From contig OY282608.1 of assembly GCA_958298945.1 (NCBI GenBank), forward strand, positions 79,842,806 through 79,906,805: a stretch of 64,000 bases of DNA, in the 5' to 3' direction. The DNA is from Atherix ibis (Eukaryota > Arthropoda > Insecta > Diptera > Athericidae). Both the position numbers and the translations under genes were made by a program. Below the pieces are notes generated by a model, which had not been told where the DNA came from, made no database searches, and saw nothing but the letters and a program-made list of their open reading frames with translations. Of the stretch, positions 1-16,307 are shown piece after piece (position 1 is the stretch's first letter; each line of letters begins with the position of its first letter).

Positions 1-154
1 AAACCAACAAACCAACACACCAACAAACCAACAAACCAACAAACCAACAAACCAACAAACCAACAAACCAACAAACCAACAAACCAACAAACCAACAAAC
101 CAACAGACCAACAAACCACCAAACCAACAAACCAACAAACCAACAAACTAATAA

Positions 155-1900
155 TTGAATAAACCACCAAACCAACAAACCAACAAACCAACAAACAAAC
201 AAACCAACAAACCAACAAACCAACAAACCAACAAACCAACAAACCAACAAACCAACAAACCAACAAACCAACAAACCAACAAACCAACAAACCAACAAAC
301 CAACAAGCCAACAAACCAAAAAACCAACAAACCAACAAACCAACAAACCAACAAACCAACAAACCAACAAACCAACAAACCAACAAACCAACAAACCAAC
401 AAACCAACAAACCAACAAACCAAAAAAACAACAAACCAACAAACCAACAAACCAACAAACCAACAAACCAACAAACTAATAAATAAATAAACCAACAAAC
501 CAACAAACCAACAAACCAACAAACAAACAAACCAACAAACCAATAAACCAACAAACCAACAAACCAACAAACCAACAAACCAACAAACAACAAACCAACA
601 AACCAACAAACTAATAAATGAATAAACCAACAAACCAACAAACCAACAAACCAACAAACCAACAAACCAACAAACCAACAAACCAACAAACCAACAATAT
701 AACAAACCAACAAACCAACAAACCAACAAACCAACAAACCAACAAACCAACAAACCAACAAACCAACAAACCAACAAACCAACAAACCAACAAATCAACA
801 ATTCAACAAACCAACAATTCAACAAACCAACAAATCAACAGACCAACTAACCAACAAACCAACAAACCAACAAACCAACAAACAAACAAACCAACAAACC
901 AACAAACGAATAAATGAATAAACCAACAAACCAACAAACCAACAAACGAACAAACCAACAAACCAACAAACGAACAAACCAACAAACCAACAAACCAACA
1001 AACCAACAAACCAACAAACCAACAAACCAACAAACCAACAAACCAACAAACTAATAAATGAATAAACCAACAAAACAACAAACCAACAAACCAACAAACC
1101 AACAAACCAACAAACCAATAAACCAATAAACCAACAAACCAACAAACCAACAAACCAACAAACCAACAAACCAACAAACCAACAAACCAACAAACCAACA
1201 AACCAACAAACCAACAAACCAACAAACCAACAATTCAACAAACCAACAATTCAACAAACCAACAAATCAACAAACCAACAAACCAACAAACCAACAAACC
1301 AACAAACCAACAAACCAACAAACCAACAAACCAACAAACTAATAAATGAATAAACCAACAAACCAACAACCAACAAACAAACAAACCAACAACTCAACAA
1401 CCCAACAAACCAACAAACCAACAAACCAACAAACCAACAAACCAACAAACCAACAAACCAACAAACCAACAAACCAACAAACCAACAAACCAACAAACCA
1501 ACAAACCAACAAACCAACAAACCAACAAAGGAACAAACCAACAAACCAACAAACCAACAAACCAACAAACCAACAAACCAACAAACCAACAAACCAACAA
1601 ACCAACAAACCAATAAACCAACAAACCAACAAACCAACAAACCAACAAACCAACAAACCAACAAACCAACAAACCAACAAACCAACAAACCAACAAACCA
1701 ACAAACCAACAAACCAACAAACCAACAAACCAACAAACCAACCAACCAACAAACCATCAAACCAACAAACCAACAAACCAACAAACCAACAAACCAACAA
1801 ACCAACAAACCAACAAACTAATAAATAAATAAACCAACAAACCAACAAACCAACAACCCAACAAACAAACAAACCACAAACCAATAAACCAACAAACCAA
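155..1900. repeat. Higher-order repeat copy A of a 1.85 kb tandem pair
   Basis: Marker units in this interval reappear in the same order about 1.82-1.86 kb downstream. Examples are an ACCAAAAAACC unit (about 318 to 2163), CTAATAAATAAATAAACC (474 to 2311), the T-rich mark at 611 to 2457, an isolated ATAAC unit (699 to 2561), ATCAACAGACCAACTAACC (834 to 2696), an AAAGGAAC unit (about 1529 to 3366) and the ACCACAAACCAATAAACC unit (near 1875 to 3720). The offset drifts between 1837, 1846 and 1862, steps of about one or two octamers. Confidence 0.85.
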
Positions 1901-1943
1901 CAAACCAACAAACTAACAAACCAACAAACCAACAAACTAATAA

Positions 1944-3745
1944 ATGAATAAACCAACAAACCAACAAACCAACAAACCAACAAACCAACAAACCAACAAA
2001 CCAACAAACCAACAAACAAACAAACCAACAAACCAACAAACCAACAAACCAACAAACCAACAAACCAACAAACCAACAAACCAACAAACCAACAAACCAA
2101 CAAACCAACAAACCAACAAACCAACAAACCAACAAACCAACAAACCAACAAACCAACAAACCAAAAAACCAACAAACCAACAAACCAACAAACCAACAAA
2201 CCAACAAACCAACAAACCAACAAACCAACAAACCAACAAACCAACAAACCAACAAACCAAAAAAACAACAAACCAACAAACCAACAAACCAACAAACCAA
2301 CAAACCAACAAACTAATAAATAAATAAACCAACAAACCAACAAACCAACAAACCAACAAACAAACAAACCAACAAACCAATAAACCAACAAACCAACAAA
2401 CCAACAAACCAACAAACCAACAAACCAACAAACCAACAAACCAACAAACCAACAAACTAATAAATGAATAAACCAACAAACCAACAAACCAACAAACCAA
2501 CAAACCAACAAACCAACAAACCAACAAACCAACAAACCAACAAACCAACAAACCAACAAAATAACAAACCAACAAACCAACAAACCAACAAACCAACAAA
2601 CCAACAAACCAACAAACCAACAAACCAACAAACCAACAAACCAACAAACCAACAAATCAACAATTCAACAAACCAACAATTCAACAAACCAACAAATCAA
2701 CAGACCAACTAACCAACAAACCAACAAACCAACAAACCAACAAACAAACAAACCAACAAACCAACAAACTAATAAATGAATAAACCAACAAACCAACAAA
2801 CCAACAAACGAACAAACCAACAAACCAACAAACCAACAAACCAACAAACCAACAAACCAACAAACCAACAAACCAACAAACCAACAAACCAACAAACTAA
2901 TAAATGAATAAACCAACAAAACAACAAACCAACAAACCAACAAACCAACAAACCAACAAACCAATAAACCAACAAACCAACAAACCAACAAACCAACAAA
3001 CCAACAAACCAACAAACCAACAAACCAACAAACCAACAAACCAACAAACCAACAAACCAACAAACCAACAAACCAACAATTCAACAAACCAACAATTCAA
3101 CAAACCAACAAATCAACAAACCAACAAACCAACAAACCAACAAACCAACAAACCAACAAACCAACAAACCAACAAACCAACAAACTAATAAATGAATAAA
3201 CCAACAAACCAACAACCAACAAACAAACAAACCAACAACTCAACAACCCAACAAACCAACAAACCAACAAACCAACAAACCAACAAACCAACAAACCAAC
3301 AAACCAACAAACCAACAAACCAACAAACCAACAAACCAACAAACCAACAAACCAACAAACCAACAAAGGAACAAACCAACAAACCAACAAACCAACAAAC
3401 CAACAAACCAACAAACCAACAAACCAACAAACCAACAAACCAACAAACCAACAAACCAATAAACCAACAAACCAACAAACCAACAAACCAACAAACCAAC
3501 AAACCAACAAACCAACAAACCAACAAACCAACAAACCAACAAACCAACAAACCAACAAACCAACAAACCAACAAACCAACAAACCAACCAACCAACAAAC
3601 CATCAAACCATCAAACCAACAAACCAACAAACCAACAAACCAACAAACCAACAAACCAACAAACTAATAAATAAATAAACCAAGAAACCAACAAACCAAC
3701 AACCCAACAAACAAACAAACCACAAACCAATAAACCAACAAACCA
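1944..3745. repeat. Higher-order repeat copy B of a 1.85 kb tandem pair
   Basis: Direct repeat of about 155-1900. It keeps the order of all rare marks while differing by scattered point changes and by octamer copy number. For example, copy A has ATATAAC where B has AAATAAC, and B has two ATCAAACC units near 3600 where A has one at about 1757. Such differences show that the two copies have diverged since duplication. Confidence 0.85.
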
Positions 3746-3966
3746 ACAAACCAACAAACCAACAAACCAACAAACCAACAAACCAACAAACCAACAAACC
3801 AACAAACCAACAAAATAACAAACCAACAAACCAACAAACCAACAAACCAACAAACCAACAAACCAACAAACCAACAAACCAACAAACCAACAAACCAACA
3901 AACCAACAAACCAACAAACCAACAAACCAACAAACCAACAAATCAACAATTCAACAAACCAACAAT

Positions 3967-4510
3967 TCAACAAACCAACAAATCAACAAACCACCAAACC
4001 AACAAACCAACAAACCAACAAACCAACAAACCAACAAACCAACAAGCCAACAAACCAACAAACCAATAAACCAAAAAACCAAAAAACCAACAAACGAACA
4101 AACCAACAAACCAACAAACCAACAAACTAACAAACAAACAAACCAACAAACCAACAAACCAATAGACGAACAAACCAACAAACCAACAATCCAACAAACG
4201 AACAAACCAACAAACCAACAAACTAACAAACCAACAAACCAACAAACCAACAAACCAACAAACCAACAAACCAACAAACCAACAAACCAACAAACCAACA
4301 AAACAACAAACCAACAAACCAACAAACCAACAAACCAACAAACCAACAAACCAATAGACGAACAAACCAACAAACCAACAATCTAACAAACCAACAAACG
4401 AACAAACTAACAAACCAACAAACCAACAAACCAACAAACGAGCAAACCAACAAACCAACAAACAAATAAACCAACAAACCAACAAACCAACCAACTAACA
4501 AACAAACAAT
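3967..4510. repeat. AATAGACGAAC-rich segment, copy 1
   Basis: Starts with an ACCACCAAACC unit and carries two consecutive ACCAAAAAACC-type units (about 4072), AATAGACGAAC at 4161 and 4353, ACGAGCAAACC near 4438 and ACAATTCAAC near 4507. The same order recurs from 5829, with AATAGACG at 6055 and 6215 (offsets 1894 and 1862). This segment type also appears, rearranged, around 8.3-9.0, 14.8, 17.0-18.1, 19.3-20.3, 21.9-22.6, 25.3-25.6, 27.3-27.7 and 28.9-29.2 kb. Confidence 0.75.
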
Positions 4511-5828
4511 TCAACAAACCAACAAACCACAAACCAACGAACCAACAAACCAACACACCAACAAACCAACAAACCAACAAACCAACAAACCAACAAACCA
4601 ACAAACCAACAAACCAACAAACCAACAAACTAATAATTGAATAAACCAACAAACCAACAAACCAACAAACCAACAAACCAACAAACCAACAAACCAACAA
4701 ACCAACAAACCAACAAACCAACAAACCAACAAACCAACAAACCAACAAACCAACAAACCAACAAACCAACAAACCAACAAACCAACAAACTAATAAATGA
4801 ATAAACCAACAAACCAACAAACCAACAAACTAATAAATGAATAAACCAACAAACCAACAAACCAACAAACTAATAAATGAATAAATCAACAAAACAACAA
4901 ACCAACAAACCAACAAACCAACAAACCAACAAACCAACAAACCAACAAACCAACAAACCAACAAACCAACAAACCAACAAACCAACAAACCAACAAACCA
5001 ACAAACCAACAAACCAACAAACCAACAATTCAACAAACCAACAATTCAACAAACCAACAAATCAACAAACCAACAAAGCAACAAACCAACAAACCAACAA
5101 ACCAACAAACCAATAAACCAACAAACCAACAAACCAACAAACTAATAAATGAATAAACCAACAAACCAACAACCAACAAACAAACAAACCAACAACTCAA
5201 CAACCCAACAAACCAACAAACCAACAAACCAACAAACCAACAAACCAACAAACCAACAAACCAACAAACCAACAAACCAACAAACCAACAAACCAACAAA
5301 CCAAAAAACGAACAAACCAACAAACCAACAAACCAACAAACCAACAAACCAACAAACCAACAAACCAACAAACCAACAAACCAACAAACCAACAAACCAA
5401 CAAACCAACAAACCAGCAACCCAACAAACCAACAAACCAACAAACCAACAAACCAACAAACCAACAAACCAACAAACCAACAAACCAACAAACTAATAAA
5501 TGAATAAACCAACAAATCAACAAACCAACAAACCAACAAACAAACAAACCAACAAACCAACAAACCAACAAACCAACAAACCAACAAACCAACAAACTAA
5601 TAAATGAATAAACCAACAAACCAACAAACCAACAAACCAACAAACCAACAAACCAACAAACTAACAAACCAACAAAATAACAAACCAACAAACCAACAAA
5701 CCAACAAACCAACAAACCAACAAACCAACAAACCAACAAACCAACAAACCAACAAACCAACAAACCAACAAACCAACAAACCAACAAATCAACAATTCAA
5801 CAAACCAACAATTCAACAAACCAACAAA

Positions 5829-6385
5829 TCAACAAACCACCAAACCAACAAACCAACAAACCAACAAACCAACAAACCAACCAACCAACAAACCAACAAA
5901 CCAACAAACCAAAAAACCAAAAAACCAACAAACGAACAAACCAACAAACCAACAATCCAACAAACCAACAAACCAACAAACCAACAAACCAACAAACCAA
6001 CAAACCAACAAACCAACAAACTAACAAACAAACAAACCAACAAACCAACAAACCAATAGACGAACAAACCAACAAACCAACAATCCAACAAACCAACAAA
6101 CCAACAAACTAACAAACCAACAAACCAACAAACTAACAAACCAACAAACCAACAAACCAACAAACCAACAAACCAACAAACCAACAAAACAACAAACCAA
6201 CAAACCAACAAACCAATAGACGAACAAACCAACAAACCAACAATCCAACAAACCAACAAACGAACAAACTAACAAACCAACAAACCAACAAACCAACAAA
6301 CCAACAAACCAACAAACGAGCAAACCAACAAACCAACAAACAAATAAACCAACAAACCAACAAACCAACAAACTAACAAACAAAC
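5829..6385. repeat. AATAGACGAAC-rich segment, copy 2
   Basis: Partner of 3967-4510 at about 1.86 kb. The first AATAGACG mark is shifted by 32 bp (four octamers) relative to the second, so octamer number changed between the two marks after duplication. Confidence 0.75.
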
Positions 6386-7260
6386 AATTCAACAAACCAA
6401 CAAACCACAAACCAACAAACCAACAAACCAACAAACCAACAAACCAACAAACCAACAAACCAACAAACCAACAAACCAACAAACCAACAAACCAACAAAC
6501 CAACAAACCAATAAACCAACAGACCAACAAACCAACAAACCAACAAACCAACAAACCAACAAACCAACAAACTAATAAATGAATAAACCAACAAACCAAC
6601 AAACCAACAAACCAACAAACAAACAAACCAACAAACCAACAAACCAACAAACCAACAAACCAACAAACCAACAAACCAACAAACCAACAAACCAACAAAC
6701 CAACAAACTAATAAATGAAAACAACAAAACAACAAACCAACAAACCAACAAACCAACAAACCAACAAACCAACAAACCAACAAACCAACAATTTAACAAA
6801 CCAATAATTCAACAAACCAACAAATCAACAAACCAACAAACCAACAAACCAACAAACCAACAAACTAATAAATGAATAAACCAACAAACCAACAACCAAC
6901 AAACAAAAAACCAACAACTCAACAACCCAACAAACCAACAAACCAACAAACCAACAAACCAACAAACCAACAAACCAACAAACATACAAACCAACAAACC
7001 AACAAACTAACAAACCAACAAACCAACAAACCAACAAACCAACAAACGAACAAACCAACAAACCAACAAACCAACAAACCAACAAACGAACAAACGAACA
7101 AACCAACAAACCAACAAACCAACAAACCAACAAACCAACAAACCAACAAACCAACAAACTAACAAACCAACAAACCAACAAACCAACAAACCAACAAAAC
7201 AACAAACCAACAAACCAACAAATCAACAAACCAACAAACCAACAAACGAACAAACCAACA

Positions 7261-7657
7261 AATCAACAAACCAACAAACCAACAAACGAACAAACGAACA
7301 AAACAACAAACCAACAAACCAACAAACCAACAAACCAACAAACCAACAAACCAACAAACCAACAAACCAACAAACCAATAAACCAACAAACCAACAAACT
7401 GAAAAAACCAGCAAACCAACAAACAAACAAACCAACAAACAAACAAACCAACAAACCAATAATCCAACACACCAACAAACCAACAAACCACCAAACAAAC
7501 AAACCAACAAACCAACAAACCAACAAACCAACAAACCAACACACCAACAAACCAACAAACGAACAAACCAACAAACAAACAAACCAACAAACCAACAAAC
7601 TAGCAAACCAACAAACCAACAAAGCAACAAACCAACAAACCAACAAACGCTCAAACC
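7261..7657. repeat. ACTGAAAAAACCAGC module, copy 1
   Basis: Module order: AAATCAACAAACC, then two ACGAACAA units, plain octamers, CCAATAAACC, ACTGAAAAAACCAGC (7398-7412), two CAAACAAACAAACC blocks, an AATCC unit, an ACACACC unit, ACCACCAAACAAAC, another ACACACC, ACTAGCAAACC, and CGCTCAAACC at the right end. The fixed order of about ten rare units makes this the most recognisable module of the array. AATAGACGAAC and ACGAGCAAACC units follow it. Confidence 0.85.
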
Positions 7658-9816
7658 AACAAACCAACAAACCAACAAACCAACAAACCAATAGACGAAC
7701 AAACCAACAAACCAGCAATCCAACAAACCAACAAACCAACAAACTAACAAACCAACAAACCAACAAACCAACAAACCAACAAACGAGCAAACCAACAAAC
7801 CAACAAAGAAATAAACCAACAAACCGACAAACCAACAAACTAACAAACAAACAATTCAACAAACCAACAAACCACAAACCAACAAACCAACAAACCAACA
7901 AACCAACAAACCAACAAACCAACAAACCAACAAACCAACAAATCAACAAACTAACTAACCAACAAACCAACAAACCAACAAACCAACAAACCAACAGACC
8001 AACAAACCAACAAACCAACAAACCAACAAACCAACAAACCAACAAACTAATAAATGAATAAACCAACAAACCAACAAACCAACAAACCAACAAACAAACA
8101 AACCAACAAACCAACAAACCAACAAACCAACAAACCAACAAACCAACAAACCAACAAACCAACAAACCAACAAACTAATAAATTAATAAACCAACAAAAC
8201 AACAAACCAACAAACCAACAAACCAACAAAACAACAAACCAACAAACCAACAAACCAACAAACCAACAAACCAACAAACCAACAATTCAACAAACCAACA
8301 ATTCAACAAACCAAAAAATCAACAAACCAACAAACCAACAAACCAACAAACCAACAAACCAACAAACCAACAAACCAACAAACCAACAAACCAACAAACC
8401 AACAAACCAACAAACCAACAAACCAACAAACCAACAAACTAATAAATGAATAAACCAACAAACCAACAACCAACAAACAAACAAACAAACAAACCAACAA
8501 CCCAACAACCCAACAAACCAGCAAACCAACAAACCAACAAACCAACAAACCAACAAACCAACAAACCAACAAACCAAAAAACCAAAAAACCAACAAACGA
8601 ACAAACCAACAAACCAACAATCCAACAAACCAACAAACCAACAAACCAACAAACCAACAAACCAACAAACTAATAAACAAACAAACTAACAAACCAACAA
8701 ACCAATAGACGAACAAACCAACAAACCAACAAACTAACAAACCAACAAACCAACAAACCAACAAACCAACAAACCAACAAACCAACAAAACAACAAACCA
8801 ACAAACCAACAAACCAACAAACCAATAGACGAACAAACCAACAAACCAACAATCCAACAAACCAACAAACGAACAAACTAACAAACCAACAAACCAACAA
8901 ACCAACAAACCAACAAACGAGCAAACCAACAAACCAACAAACAAATAAACCAACAAACCAACAAACCAACAAACCAACAAACTAACAAACAAACAATTCA
9001 ACAAACCAACAAACCACAAACCAACAAACCAACAAACGAAGAAACCAACAAACCAACAATCCAACAAACCAACAAACCAACAAACCAACAAACCAACAGA
9101 CCAACAAACCAACAAACCAACAAACCAACAAACCAACAAACCAACAAACCGACAAACCAACAAACCAACAAACCAACAAACTAATAAATGAATAAACCAA
9201 CAAAACAACAAACTAACAAACCAACAAACCAACAAACCAACAAACCAACAAACCAACAAACCAACAAACCAACAATTTAACAAACCAACAATTCAACAAA
9301 CCAACAAATCAACAAACCAACAAACCAACAAACCAACAAACCAACAAACCAACAAACCAACAAACCAACAAACCAACAAACCAACAAACTAATAAATGAA
9401 TAAACCAACAAACCAACAACCAACAAACAAACAAACCAACAACTCAACAACCCAACAAACCAACAAACCAACAAACCAACAAACCAACAAACCAACAAAC
9501 CAACAAACCAACAAACCAACAAACCAAGAAACCAACAAACCAACAAACCAACAAACCAACAAACCAACAAACGAACAAACCAACAAACCAACAAACCAAC
9601 AAACCAACAAACCAACAAACGAACAAACGAACAAACGAACAAACTAACAAACCAACAAACCAACAAACCAACAAACCAACAAACCAACAAACCAACAAAC
9701 TAACAAACCAACAAACCAACAAACCAACAAACCAACAAAATAACAAACCAACAAACCAACAAACCAACAAACCAACAAACCAACAAACCAACAAACCAAC
9801 AAACGAACAAACCAAC

Positions 9817-10237
9817 AAATCAACAAACCAACAAACCAACAAACGAACAAACGAACAAAACAACAAACCAACAAACCAACAAACCAACAAACCAACAAAC
9901 CAACAAACCAACAAACCAACAAACCAACAAACCAACAAACCAACAAACCAACAAACCAACAAACCAATGAACCAACAAACCAAAATCTGAAAAAACCAGC
10001 AAACCAACAAACAAACAAACCAACAAACAAACAAACCAACAAACCAACAATCCAACACACCAATAAACCAACAAACCACCAAACAAACAAACCAACAAAC
10101 CAACAAACCAACAAACCAACACACCAACAAACCAACAAGCGAACAAACCAACAAACAAACAAACCAACAAACCAACAAACTAGCAAACCAACAAACCAAC
10201 AAACCAACAAACCAATAAACCAACAAACGCTCAAACC
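9817..10237. repeat. ACTGAAAAAACCAGC module, copy 2
   Basis: Same order of units as copy 1. The core is altered on its left to ATCTGAAAAAACCAGC (about 9985-10000) and is preceded by an ATGAACC unit. The right end is CGCTCAAACC. Confidence 0.85.
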
Positions 10238-11820
10238 AACAAACCAACAAACCAACAAACCAACAAACCAATAGACGAACAAACCAACAAAACAACAATC
10301 CAACAAACCAACAAACCAACAAACTAACAAACCAACAAACCAACAAACCAACAAACCAACAAACGAGCATACCAACAAACAAATAAACCAACAAACCAAC
10401 AAACCACCAAACTAACAAACAAACAATTCAACAAACCAACAAACCACAACCCAACAAACCAACAAACCAACAAACCAACAAACCAACAAACCAACAAACC
10501 AACAAACCAACAAACCAACAAACCAACTAACCAACTAACCAACAAACCAACAAACCAACAAACCAACAAACCAACAGACCAACAAACCAACAAACCAGCA
10601 AACCAACAAACCAACAAACCAACAAACCAACAAACTAATAAATGAATAAACCAACAAACCAACAAACCAACAAACCAACAAATAAAGAAATCAACAAACC
10701 AACAAACCAACAAACCAACAAACCAACAAACCAACAAACCAACAAACCAACAAACCAACAAACCAACAAACCAACAAAACAACAAACCAACAAACCAACA
10801 AAACAACAAACCAACAAACCAACAAACCAACAAACCAACAAACCAACAAACCAACAAACCAATAGACGAACAAACCAACAAACCAACAATCCAACAAACC
10901 AACAAACGAACAAACTAACAAACCAACAAACCAACAAACCAACAAACCAACAAACGAGCAAACCAACAAACCAACAAACAAATAAACCAACAAACCAACA
11001 AACCAACAAACTAACAAACAAACAATTCAACAAACCAACAAACCACAAACAAACAAACCAACAAACCAACAAACCAACAAACCAACAAACCAACAAACCA
11101 ACAAACCAACAAACCAACAAACCAACAAACGAACAAACCAACAAACCAACAATCCAACAAACCAACAAACCAACAAACCAACAAACCAACAGACCAACAA
11201 ACCAACAAACCAACAAACGAACAAACCAACAAACCAACAAACCAACAACCAACAAACCAACAAACCAACAAACCAACAAACTAATAAATGAATAAACCAA
11301 CAAAACAACAAACCAACAAACCAACAAACCAACAAACTAACAAACCAACAAACCAACAAACCAACAAACCAACAAACCAACAAACCAACAAACTAATAAA
11401 TGAATAAACCAACAAACCAACAACCAACAAACAAACAAACCAACAACTCAACAACCCAACAAACCAACAAACCAACAAACCAACAAACCAACAAACCAAC
11501 AAACCAACAAACCAACAAACCAACAAACCAACAAACGAACAAACCAACAAACCAACAAACCAACAAACCAACAAACGAACAAACCAAAAAACCAACAAAC
11601 CAACAAACCAACAAACCAACAAACGAACAAACGAACAAACGAACAAACTAACAAACCAACAAACCAACAAACCAACAAACCAACAAACCAACAAACTAAC
11701 AAACCAACAAACCAACAAACCAACAAACCAACAAACCAACAAAATAACAAACCAACAAACCAACAAACCAACAAACCAACAAACCAACAAACCAACAAAC
11801 CAACAAACGAACAAACCAAC

Positions 11821-12186
11821 AAATCAACAAACCAACAAACAAACAAACGAACAAACGAACAAAACAATAAACCAACAAACCAACAAACCAACAAACCAAC
11901 AAACCAACAAACCAACAAACCAACAAACCAATAAACTAACAAACCAAAAAACTGAAAAAACCAGCAAACCAACAAACAAACAAACCAACAAACAAACAAA
12001 CCAACAAACCAACAATCCAACACCCCAATAAACCAACAAACCACCAAACAAACAAACCAACAAACCAACAAACCACCAAACCAACACACCAACAAACCAA
12101 CAAACGAGCAAACCAACAAACAAACAAACCAACAAACTAGCAAACCAACAAACCAACAAACCAACAAACCAACAAACGCTCAAACC
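11821..12186. repeat. ACTGAAAAAACCAGC module, copy 3 (shortened)
   Basis: Core at 11951-11965. It is about 55 bp shorter than copy 2, with an ACACCCC unit where the others have ACACACC and an extra ACCACC unit. The right end is CGCTCAAACC. Confidence 0.85.
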
Positions 12187-15100
12187 AACAAACCAACAAA
12201 CCAACAAACCAACAAACCAATAGACGAACAAACCAACAAAACAACAATCCAACAAACCAACAAACCAACAAACTAACAAACCAACAAACCAACAAACCAA
12301 CAAACCAACAAACCAACAAACGAGCAAACCAACAAACAAATAAACCAACAAACCAACAAACCACCAAACTAACAAACAAACAATTCAACAAACCAACAAA
12401 CCACAACCCAACAAACCAACAAACCAACAAACCAACAAACCAACAAACCAACAAACCAACAAACCAACAAACCAACAAACCAACAAACCAACAAACCAAC
12501 AAACCAACAAACCAACAAACCAACTAACCAACAAACCAACAAACCAACAAACCAACAAACCAACAGACCAACAAACCAACAAACCAGCAAACCAACAAAC
12601 GAACAAACCAACAAACCAACAAACTTATAAATGAATAAACCAACAAACCAACAAACCAACAAACCAACAAACAAACAAACCAACAAACCAACAAACCAAC
12701 AAACCAACAAACCAACAAACCAACAAACCAACAAACCAACAAACCAACAAACCAACAAACCAACAAACCAACAAACTAATAAATGAATAAACCAACAAAA
12801 CAACAAACCAACAAACCAACAAAACAACAAAATAAACAAACCAACAAACCAACAAACCAACAAACCAACAAACCAACAAACCAACAAACCAACAAACCAA
12901 CAATTCAACAAACCAACAATTCAACAAACCAACAATTCAACAAACCAACATAATCAACAAACCAACAAACCAACAAACCAACAAACCAACAAACCAACAA
13001 ACCAACAAACCAACAAACCAACAGACCAACAAACCAACAAACTAATAAATGAATAAACCAACAAACCAACAACCAACAAACAAACAAACCAACAACCCAA
13101 CAACCCAATAAACCAACAAACCAACAAACCAACAAACCAACAAACCAACAAACCAACAAACCAAGAAACCAACAAACCAACAAACTAATAAATGAATAAA
13201 CCAACAAACCAACAACCAACAAACAAACAAACAAATAGACGAACAAACCAACAAAACAACAATCCAACAAACCAACAAACCAACAAACTAACAAACCAAC
13301 AAACCAACAAACCAACAAACCAACAAACCAACAAACGAGCAAACCAACAAACAAATAAACCAACAAACCAACAAACCACCAAACTAACAAACAAACAATT
13401 CAACAAACCAACAACCCACAACCCAACAAACCAACAAACCAACAAACCAACAAACCAACAAACCAACAAACCAACAAACCAACAAACCAACAAACCAACA
13501 AACCAACAAACCAACAAACCAACAAACCAACAAACCAACAAACCAACAAACTAATAAATGAATAAACCAACAAACCAACAAACCAACAAACCAACAAACA
13601 AACAAACCAACAAACCAACAAACCAACAAACCAACAAACCAACAAACCAACAAACCAACAAACCAACAAACCAACAAACCAACAAACCAACAAACCAACA
13701 AACTAATAAATGAATAAACCAACAAAACAACAAACCAACAAACCAACAAAAAAACAAACCAACAAACCAACAAACCAACAAACCAACAAACCAACAAACC
13801 AACAAACCAACAAACCAACAAACCAACAAACCAACAAACCAACAATTCAACAAACCAACAATTCAACAAACCAACAATTCAACAAACCAACAAATCAACA
13901 AACCAACAAACCAACAAACCAACAAACCAACAAACCAACAAACCAACAAACCAACAAACCAACAAACTAATAAATGAATAAACCAACAAACCAACAACCA
14001 ACAAACAAACAAACCAACAACCCAACAACCCAACAAACCAACAAACCAACAAACCAACAAACCAACAAACCAACAAACCAACAAACCAAGAAACCAACAA
14101 ATGAACAAACTAATAAATGAATAAACCAACAAACCAACAACCAACAAACCAACAACTCAACAACCCAACAAACCAACAAACCAACAAACCAACAAACCAA
14201 CAAACCAACAAACCAACAAACCAACAAACCAACAAACCAACAAACCAACAAACCAACAAACCAACAAACCAACAAACCAACAAACTAATAAATGAATAAA
14301 CCAACAAACCAACAAACCAACAAACCAACAAACAAACAAACCAACAAACCAACAAACCAACAAACCAACAAACCAACAAACCAACAAACTAACAAACCAA
14401 CAAACCAATAAACCAACAAACTAATAAATGAATAAACCAACAAACCAACAAACCAACAAACCAACAAACCAACAAACCAACAAACCAACAAACAAACAAA
14501 CCAACAAACCAACAAACCAACAAACCAACGAACCAACAAACCAACAAACTAATAAATGAATAAACCAACAAACCAACAAACCAACAAACCAACAAACCAA
14601 CAAACCAACTAACCAACAAACCAACAAACCAACAAACCAACAAACCAGCAAACCAACAAACCAACAAACCAACAAACCAACAAACCAACAAACCAACAAA
14701 CCAACAAACCAACAAGCCAACAAATCAACAATTCAACAAACCAACAATTCAACAAACCAACAAATCAACAAACCACCAAACCAACAAACCAACAAACCAA
14801 CAAACCAACAAACCAACAAACCAACAAACTAACAAACCAACAAACTAAAAAACCAAAACACCAACAAACGAACAAACCAACAAACCAACAATCCAACAAA
14901 CCAACAAACCAACAAACCAACAAACCAACAAACCAACAAACCAATAAATGAATAAACCAACAAAACAACAAACCAACAAACCAACAAAACAACAAACCAA
15001 CAAACCAACAAACCAACAAACCAACAAACCAACAAACCAACAAACCAACAAACCAACAAACCAACAAACCAACAATTCAACAAACCAACAATTCAACAAA

Positions 15101-16307
15101 CCAACAATTCAACAAACCAACAAATCAACAAACCAACAAACCAACAAACCAACAAACCAACAAACCAACAAACCAACAAACCAACCAACCAACAAACCAA
15201 CAAACCAACAAACTAATAAATGAATAAACCAACAAACCAACAACCAACAAACAAACAAACCAACAACCCAACAACCCAACAAACCAACAAACCAACAAAC
15301 CAACAAACCAACAAACCAAGAAACCAACAAACCAACAAACTAATAAATGAATAAACCAACAAAGCAACAACCAACAAACAAACAAACAAATAGACGAACA
15401 AACCAACAAAACAACAATCCAACAAACCAACAAACCAACAAACCAACAAACTAACAAACCAACAAACCAACAAACCAACAAACCAACAAACCAACAAACG
15501 AGCAAACCAACAAACAAATAAACCAACAAACCAACAAACCACCAAACTAACAAACAAACAATTCAACAAACCAACAAACCACAACCCAACAAACCAACAA
15601 ACCAACAAACCAACAAACCAACAAACCAACAAACCAACAAACCAACAAACCAACAAACCAACAAACCAACTAACCAACAAACCAACAAACCAACAAACCA
15701 ACAAACCAACAGACCAACAAACCAACAAACCAGCAAACCAACAAACCAACAAACCAACAAACCAACAAACTAATAAATGAATAAACCAACAAACCAACAA
15801 ACCAACAAACAAACCAACAAACCAACAAACCAACAAACCAACAAACCAACAAACCAACAAACCAACAAACCAACAAACTAATAAATGAATAAACCAACAA
15901 AACAACAAACCAACAAACCAACAAAACAACAAACCAACAAACCAACAAACCAACAAACCAACAAACCAACAAACCAACAAACCAACAAACCAACAAACCA
16001 ACAAACCAACAAACCAACAATTCAACAAACCAACAATTCAACAAACCAACAATTCAACAAACCAACAAATCAACAAACCAACAAACCAACAAACCAACAA
16101 ACCAACAAACCAACAAACCAACAAACCAACAAACCAACAAACCAACAAACCAACAAACCAACAAACTAATAAATGAATAAACCAACAAACCAACAACCAA
16201 CAAACAAACAAACCAACAACCCAACAACCCAACAAACCAACAAACCAACAAACCAACAAACCAACAAACCAACAAACCAAGAAACCAACAAACCAACAAA
16301 CTAATAA